From the NCBI RefSeq assembly GCF_000764205.1, contig NZ_JQDZ01000097.1, forward strand, positions 1-64,000: a stretch of 64,000 nt of DNA, written 5' to 3'. The position numbers were made by a program, and so were the translations under genes. The notes below the pieces were generated by a model. The model was given only the letters and a program-made list of their open reading frames with translations, made no database searches and was not told the DNA's origin. Below, in pieces: positions 59,249 to 64,000 of this stretch; position 1 is the first letter of the stretch; each line of letters opens with the position of its first letter. This DNA is from Thalassotalea sp. ND16A. Its GTDB lineage: Bacteria; Pseudomonadota; Gammaproteobacteria; Enterobacterales; Alteromonadaceae.

Positions 59249-61216
59249 CTACGGCCCTTCGTGTAAAAAACGCTCCACCCGCTCAACCCGGCGAGGTTTA
59301 CCTTGCAACACTATGGTGTCTTGCGCCTTGAGCACAAATTCAGCATCGATTTGGGTAAATTCATCATTACCACGCCGTATTGCCAATATATCCACCCGAC
59401 GATTGGCTAAATCCAAGTCATTGATCATTTTACCATTGGCCCAGGCATCATCGGGTAATAAGGTAGGATGTACAAACTCCAAACGTTCTATCGCTTCGGC
59501 GCTCATGTCGGTATCTACCCCTGGATAAAAACCATGCAAGCGGTGATAATGAGTTTTACGCTCCATTTGAATGCGGCGCACAATTCTTGAAAACGGCACG
59601 CCAGACAAATTCAGAACTTGTGATACCAGCATCAAACTGCCCTCTAACGACTCAGGTACCACTTCATTCGCCCCGGCTTCTTTAAGCAGCACTAACGCGT
59701 CATCATTACGAGTTCTTACCAGAATTTGAACATTCTCAGAAATTGATCGCACTTTTTGTACCACATCGAGTGATTGCTCGGCCGCGCCATAAGAAATGAC
59801 CACCAGTTTGGCCTCCTTTAAATTGGCCGCATGTAAAATTTCGCTTTGCCGAGCCGAGCCAAACAGCACATTTTCTCCCGCTTCTCGGGATTCATTCACC
59901 CGAACCGGGTCGATATCAATGGCGACAAAGGCAATATTTTCCTGCTTTAAAAAGCGGCTAACGGTTTGCCCTACCCGGCCAAAACCACAAATCACCACGT
60001 GGTTGTGAACTTTTTTCGCGCTAACCTGATGTTGTAATTCATCTTCGCTCGGCTTCGAATCGTAAGTTATCGCCACCGACCACTTCCGCGAATTTTTGAT
60101 CATAAATGGGGTGATCGCCATCGAAATAATGCCGGAACCCAACAATATTGAAGTATGTTCGGGAGATAACACATTTACTGATGCGGCTAAAGAAATCAGC
60201 ACAAAACCGAACTCGCCCATTTGGGCCAACATAAACGCAGATGCCCAGGCATCTTTAGTCGACTCCCCGGCTTTTACCGCCAGATATCTGACCACCAATA
60301 TTTTTATCAACATAAAGCCAACGACTAATAATAGGATGGTAAGTGGTTGGGTAAAGAATAAAGTCGGATCAAGTTTCATTCCTACCGTGACGAAAAACAA
60401 GCCTAAAAGAATGTCTCTAAATGGTCTGATATCGGCTTCAAGTTGATACTTATACTGTGATTCACCTAGCATCATACCCGCTAAAAATGCGCCTAACGCC
60501 ATCGATAAACCAAAAAATTGAGTAAGGCCAGCAGCAAACAAGGTAACAAAGAGGGTGGTTAACACAAATAGTTCATCGGTTCTTACTTTCGCCACTTGAT
60601 TAAACAACCCTGGCAGTATCCATTTGCCTACCGCTAGTAATAAACCGATAACAAATACGCCTTTTAGTAGCGCCATTAATAGCGCTAATAACATCGAACC
60701 ATCGCTGCCGTCGGCTAACAAAGGAATAATGATCAATAATGGTACCACGGCGATATCCTGAAAGAGCAGCACTGCCACGGATATTTGCCCGGATTTACGT
60801 TTTATGGAACCGGATTCATTTAATTGCTTAATCACAATGGCCGTCGATGATAGTGCCAGAATGCCGCCTATCACCATGGCAGTTTCTATGCTTAATCCTA
60901 GCAATAAGGCAATGATAAAAAATATCGCTAAACTAATGATTACCTGTTTCGAGCCAACGCCCATTACCAGATGGCGCATTGCCATTAATTTCGGTAATGA
61001 AAACTCAAGCCCCAAAGTAAACAGCAAAAAAACAATACCAAGTTCGGCAAAGTGCTCGTAGTCCAGGCTTTGACCCGTTACTGCAAAGCCATGTTCACCC
61101 ACTAAGGTACCAGCCACTAAATAGGCGAGTATTGTCGGTAAATTAAGGCGACGAAATAGCCAGACAATGACTACAGCAGCAACTAAAATCGCGATTATTT
61201 CAAAAAAGTGGCCCAC
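59249..61216 (-). CDS. Monovalent cation:proton antiporter, CPA2/Kef type
   Basis: This is a 655-residue inner-membrane exchanger. An N-terminal CPA2 domain has about twelve transmembrane helices (residues 1-380), with LVGEHGFAVTG and GALLAGMML-like turns (GAFLAGMMLGES). A TrkA-N Rossmann domain (CGFGRVGQTVSRFL near 405, then AIDIDP) and a C-terminal TrkA-C domain (residues about 570-650) follow. The layout matches KefB/KefC/YbaL proteins regulated by NAD(H) or glutathione adducts; no KefF/KefG partner is adjacent. The start is a GTG with AAGGAA upstream. Confidence 0.9.
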   Translation of the reverse strand: MGHFFEIIAILVAAVVIVWLFRRLNLPTILAYLVAGTLVGEHGFAVTGQSLDYEHFAELGIVFLLFTLGLEFSLPKLMAMRHLVMGVGSKQVIISLAIFFIIALLLGLSIETAMVIGGILALSSTAIVIKQLNESGSIKRKSGQISVAVLLFQDIAVVPLLIIIPLLADGSDGSMLLALLMALLKGVFVIGLLLAVGKWILPGLFNQVAKVRTDELFVLTTLFVTLFAAGLTQFFGLSMALGAFLAGMMLGESQYKYQLEADIRPFRDILLGLFFVTVGMKLDPTLFFTQPLTILLLVVGFMLIKILVVRYLAVKAGESTKDAWASAFMLAQMGEFGFVLISLAASVNVLSPEHTSILLGSGIISMAITPFMIKNSRKWSVAITYDSKPSEDELQHQVSAKKVHNHVVICGFGRVGQTVSRFLKQENIAFVAIDIDPVRVNESREAGENVLFGSARQSEILHAANLKEAKLVVISYGAAEQSLDVVQKVRSISENVQILVRTRNDDALVLLKEAGANEVVPESLEGSLMLVSQVLNLSGVPFSRIVRRIQMERKTHYHRLHGFYPGVDTDMSAEAIERLEFVHPTLLPDDAWANGKMINDLDLANRRVDILAIRRGNDEFTQIDAEFVLKAQDTIVLQGKPRRVERVERFLHEGP

Positions 61217-61418
61217 AAGTTTCCTTATTTGCTTGGTAAAGTAAAGCTGTTAGGTTAATTAATACCAAGTTGGTATGAAAGCAGAATCAAACAATAATAC
61301 CGAAACCTGCTATTAACAATAGACTTTTTCATTTTTTTGCATAGATATGCAAAAAAGCAGACAGATATTCGCGAATTGTCACGATAGCTACCATACTATT
61401 GGTGAGTTAATTAAGGGC

Positions 61419-61447
61419 TTGATCGGTATAGTCAAAACCACTATATC
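61419..61447 (+). promoter_or_regulatory. Candidate promoter of the CadC-like regulator
   Basis: TTGATC (61419-61424) and TATATC (61442-61447) are separated by 17 bp. Transcription would begin only a few bases before the GTG start at 61461. Confidence 0.4.
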
Positions 61448-61460
61448 ATTATATGTATAA

Positions 61461-63635
61461 GTGCAGGAAGATAACCCAAAAGAAAAATCCGACCACGATC
61501 ATACTGAATTAACAGACAATTTTTCGGTAGCAAAACAGTTGCATCAGGGTTTTTGTTTAGCTGATGTTATTGTCGAGCCAGATCTTGGTGTGATTATCAG
61601 AAATAATGAACGTCACCATCTGGCGCCGAAAGCGATGGAAATATTAGTATTTTTGGCGGCTCAGAATTGTGAAATTGTTTCCCGCGAACAGATCTTGGCA
61701 TTTGGCTGGGGCGATTTAAGCGCATCAAAAAACAATATTACTCACATCGTCAGCGAAATACGCCACGTTCTCGATGACCACAAAGAATGTCCAACGTTCA
61801 TCCAAACCATTCCGCGTAAAGGCTATCGTATGATGGTAGCGGCAACAGAAAAACCTGAGTTAGGCTTATTTGGTTTTGCCAAGCAAGCAAATTCAACGCT
61901 AGCAACTTCAGCCGGCAAATATAAGCTACCCATTTCAATATTTGTGTTTATTATTTTATCGTCAATCTATTTTTTGTCTGGTCACCTCATTACCAACATA
62001 GAGCAAACCGAAGAGTTACCGGCACCGCAGCACACCATCAAAAAGCTTAACGTAGTGAAGAATGCCGTGGCGGTATTATCTTATCAATCAACGAGTCCGT
62101 TAATACCCAACTATATGATCTCAGGTCTGCAAGAGGAGTTAATTAACTTTATATCGACCAACCCAGAGTTTCAGGTAGCCTCATTAAGAGCAATTAATTC
62201 GTTAAACATCGATGCCAACATTGATGACATTAAAGACAGACTTGGCGTGCATTATATTTTAGAAGGCAAAGCAAAACTGGAAAATGAAACCATAGTGATC
62301 AATAGCCGTTTAATTGACACCACCTCCGGTTTTCAAGTCTGGGGTGTGGAAACCCGCGGCGAAAAAGAGCGGGCATTTGATATTTACCAACAACTTTCCC
62401 GCAAAGTGATCAGCGCCTTGCATCTACTTGTACCAGACGAACACATTGCCAGCAACAATAGCAATAACATGCCGACTTTGAGCTTTGAGGCCTACGATGC
62501 ATATTTGCAAGGCAAAGCCGAATATCGTAAATCAAAAAGTATCAGCAATTTAACTGCTGCACAAACACTACTGATGCAAGCGCTGGAGTTAGATCCTAAA
62601 TTTAATCAAGCGTCAGCGGCCTTGTGTGTGACCTACATGGAGCTTTATCAGCTAACCGACAATCCTGAACAATACAAACTTGGAGTCAATGTTTGTGAAC
62701 TAACTGCGACCAATCAGTCGATGGGCTATGAGGCATATTTGGCGTTAGGAAAACTGAATATGATTAACGGCAGTCACAATAAAGCCATCCATAATTTAGA
62801 AAGAGCCCGCAGCCTTAACCCTGAGTCGTCTGAATCTATCACTTCACTTGCCAGAGTGTATTTTGATCTGGAAGACAATAATAAAGCAGAAACCCTGTAT
62901 GAACAGGCAATAAATATCGAGCCAACCTATTGGCGCAACTATTATCAATTCGGAATTTATTATTATTCCACCGGCCAGTACCAACAAGCGCTTAGGCAAT
63001 TTAATATGGCCATTTTATTAAACAATAACGTTGCCTTAGCCTATAACGCTTTGGGTGGCACCCATTTTTTGCTAATGCAATGGGAACAAGCCAGTATCGC
63101 CTGGTCAAAAGCATTGTCCATAGAACCAACGGCGCTCACGTTTTCCAACCTTGGCACCAGTTTATTTTTCTTACAACAATTTGATGATGCCGCCGATATT
63201 TACCAGCAAAGTACGAGATTAACCCCTGATGACAATATTGTCTGGGCAAATTTAGGGGATGCTTATAAATATTCAGAAAATCAAAAAGGTAAATCAATAT
63301 TCGCGTATAAAGAAGCACTAAGACTTGGCTTAGAAAAAGAAATTATTAACCCTTTGGATGTTAATTTACAGTCTCAGTTAGCCCGTTATTATTCTGAATT
63401 ACAACAATGCGATACCGCCGACTCTTATCAGCAAGTGATCCTTAATCAATCGCCAAATGATCCGTATATTTATTACGGTTTAGCCTTGGTCGCGATCAAT
63501 TGTGACCGTAAAGCTGAAGCTGAATTAATGATAAATAAAGCCATTAAATTGGGCTACCCAAAAGCGCTTTTATTGGCAGACCCGCAATTTATAGCCTATA
63601 AAGAACAACTTAGTCTGAATAAAGAGGGCGAATAA
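61461..63635 (+). CDS. CadC-like transmembrane regulator with TPR domain
   Basis: This 724-residue protein joins an N-terminal OmpR-type winged helix (about 30-120, ending IQTIPRKGYRMMV) to a transmembrane helix (about 155-176, PISIFVFIILSSIYFLSG), a FlgO/TolB-N-like domain (about 195-325) and a C-terminal run of TPRs (about 335-700). It resembles one-component ToxR/CadC regulators sensing periplasmic conditions. The GTG start has no Shine-Dalgarno, and a promoter-like pair lies so close that the mRNA may be nearly leaderless. No target operon is adjacent. Confidence 0.85.
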   Translation: MQEDNPKEKSDHDHTELTDNFSVAKQLHQGFCLADVIVEPDLGVIIRNNERHHLAPKAMEILVFLAAQNCEIVSREQILAFGWGDLSASKNNITHIVSEIRHVLDDHKECPTFIQTIPRKGYRMMVAATEKPELGLFGFAKQANSTLATSAGKYKLPISIFVFIILSSIYFLSGHLITNIEQTEELPAPQHTIKKLNVVKNAVAVLSYQSTSPLIPNYMISGLQEELINFISTNPEFQVASLRAINSLNIDANIDDIKDRLGVHYILEGKAKLENETIVINSRLIDTTSGFQVWGVETRGEKERAFDIYQQLSRKVISALHLLVPDEHIASNNSNNMPTLSFEAYDAYLQGKAEYRKSKSISNLTAAQTLLMQALELDPKFNQASAALCVTYMELYQLTDNPEQYKLGVNVCELTATNQSMGYEAYLALGKLNMINGSHNKAIHNLERARSLNPESSESITSLARVYFDLEDNNKAETLYEQAINIEPTYWRNYYQFGIYYYSTGQYQQALRQFNMAILLNNNVALAYNALGGTHFLLMQWEQASIAWSKALSIEPTALTFSNLGTSLFFLQQFDDAADIYQQSTRLTPDDNIVWANLGDAYKYSENQKGKSIFAYKEALRLGLEKEIINPLDVNLQSQLARYYSELQQCDTADSYQQVILNQSPNDPYIYYGLALVAINCDRKAEAELMINKAIKLGYPKALLLADPQFIAYKEQLSLNKEGE

Positions 63636-63644
63636 CCGTTAGAT

Positions 63645-64000
63645 TTAGTCGCTCGTTTTTAAGTCCTGTAGTGCTGTTCGGCGCTCTGCTGCCGTGCAGC
63701 CGACAAACATTCGTGCATAGCGAATCGCGTAAGCAAAACGCTCAACGCCGACAATATTGATACAATCAAAGAAAAAGTCTTTAGGCAAAGCGTAGGTTTT
63801 CACATAAAAGTCTATTGCCTGAGTGATATCCGCATAGGTTACGCCATCGAAGACAAACTGCCGGCCTATGGTGCTATCCACAATTTGCTCGCCGTTACAC
63901 CAGAGCGGCCAGCCCGAAAAGTTCACCCGGTCTCTGGCAATCTCAAACATATTCCAACCACTTTTAGCAAAGCCTTCAAAATTTCCACCTTCAAAACCGG
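63645..64000 (-). CDS. Partial unknown protein, 3' end of a gene entering from the right
   Basis: The minus-strand frame is open to the window edge (GFEGGNFEGFAKSGWN precedes the first internal Met), so 63950 is probably not the true start and the gene is cut. The visible 118 residues include FSGWPLWCNGEQIVDSTIG and FFFDCINIVGVERFAYAIRYA. I do not recognise the family. It converges with the CadC-like gene, 9 bp away. Confidence 0.7.
   Translation of the reverse strand, partial: GFEGGNFEGFAKSGWNMFEIARDRVNFSGWPLWCNGEQIVDSTIGRQFVFDGVTYADITQAIDFYVKTYALPKDFFFDCINIVGVERFAYAIRYARMFVGCTAAERRTALQDLKTSD

Noticed and set aside
61262-61276. ATACCAA/TTGGTAT palindrome as an operator
   Set aside because: The same short palindrome core recurs in several gaps (near 11126 and 32505, for example), so it is more likely a common intergenic motif than a specific operator.

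Overview
The window reads as the chromosome of a marine gammaproteobacterium of the order Alteromonadales, most like Colwelliaceae (Colwellia/Thalassotalea). This is an inference from the moderately AT-rich sequence, the gene families, the Tor respiratory locus of Shewanella type (torECAD plus a TorF-family porin), and conserved neighbourhoods such as dnaE-accA-tilS and the lpx/bam/isp block. No tRNA, rRNA, CRISPR array, insertion sequence or prophage was seen. Genes are densely packed on both strands.

Layout. 1-4.3 kb (+): nucleosidase ppnN, flap endonuclease xni, a DUF3192 protein and an NAD-type isocitrate dehydrogenase. 4.3-11.1 kb (-): rlmM/DUF423/hydrolase operon, a DeoR-type regulator, kdsA, a DUF819 membrane protein, sirB1 and sirB2. 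11.1-11.8 kb is a non-coding stretch with an inverted DnaA-box pair and two heptad-repeat arrays. 11.8-15.7 kb (-): sstT, tilS, accA. 15.9-32.4 kb (-): a long envelope and housekeeping block, dnaE-rnhB-lpxB-lpxA-fabZ-lpxD-skp-bamA-rseP-ispC-cdsA-uppS-frr-pyrH, listed here against the direction of transcription. It makes lipid A precursors, isoprenoid and phospholipid precursors and the outer-membrane assembly machine. pldA (outer-membrane phospholipase) follows, in the place where rpsB-tsf would usually stand. 34.4-38.6 kb (+): a MacA/MacB-like tripartite export operon with two permeases. Then miaE and a divergent, cysteine-free sirtuin-like protein.

40.2-50.8 kb is a complete trimethylamine N-oxide (TMAO) respiration locus. 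TorT and TorS sense TMAO, TorR is the response regulator, TorF is a putative porin, TorE and TorC (pentahaem cytochrome) feed electrons to the Tat-exported TorA reductase, and TorD is its chaperone. Decamers matching the known TorR operator lie upstream of torE and in the torF/torR divergent region.

50.9-57.5 kb holds a GFA-family enzyme and then a four-gene, translationally coupled operon: a DUF3584/MksB-like SMC ATPase, an MksE-like subunit, an MksF-like kleisin and a small HNH nuclease. This is the best candidate in the window for an undescribed system: a Wadjet/MksBEF-like condensin in which an HNH protein stands where JetD/MksG would be expected. 57.8-58.3 kb is a decayed HAD-phosphatase pseudogene running in frame into a Bax-like glucosaminidase gene. 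The window ends with a CPA2/Kef-type antiporter, a CadC-like membrane regulator with TPRs, and a partial unknown gene.

Intergenic DNA is rich in structure. Heptad-repeat arrays of consensus RGNWACR occur at five loci, and several long palindromic terminators (up to 48 bp perfect and 70 bp near-perfect) separate operons.
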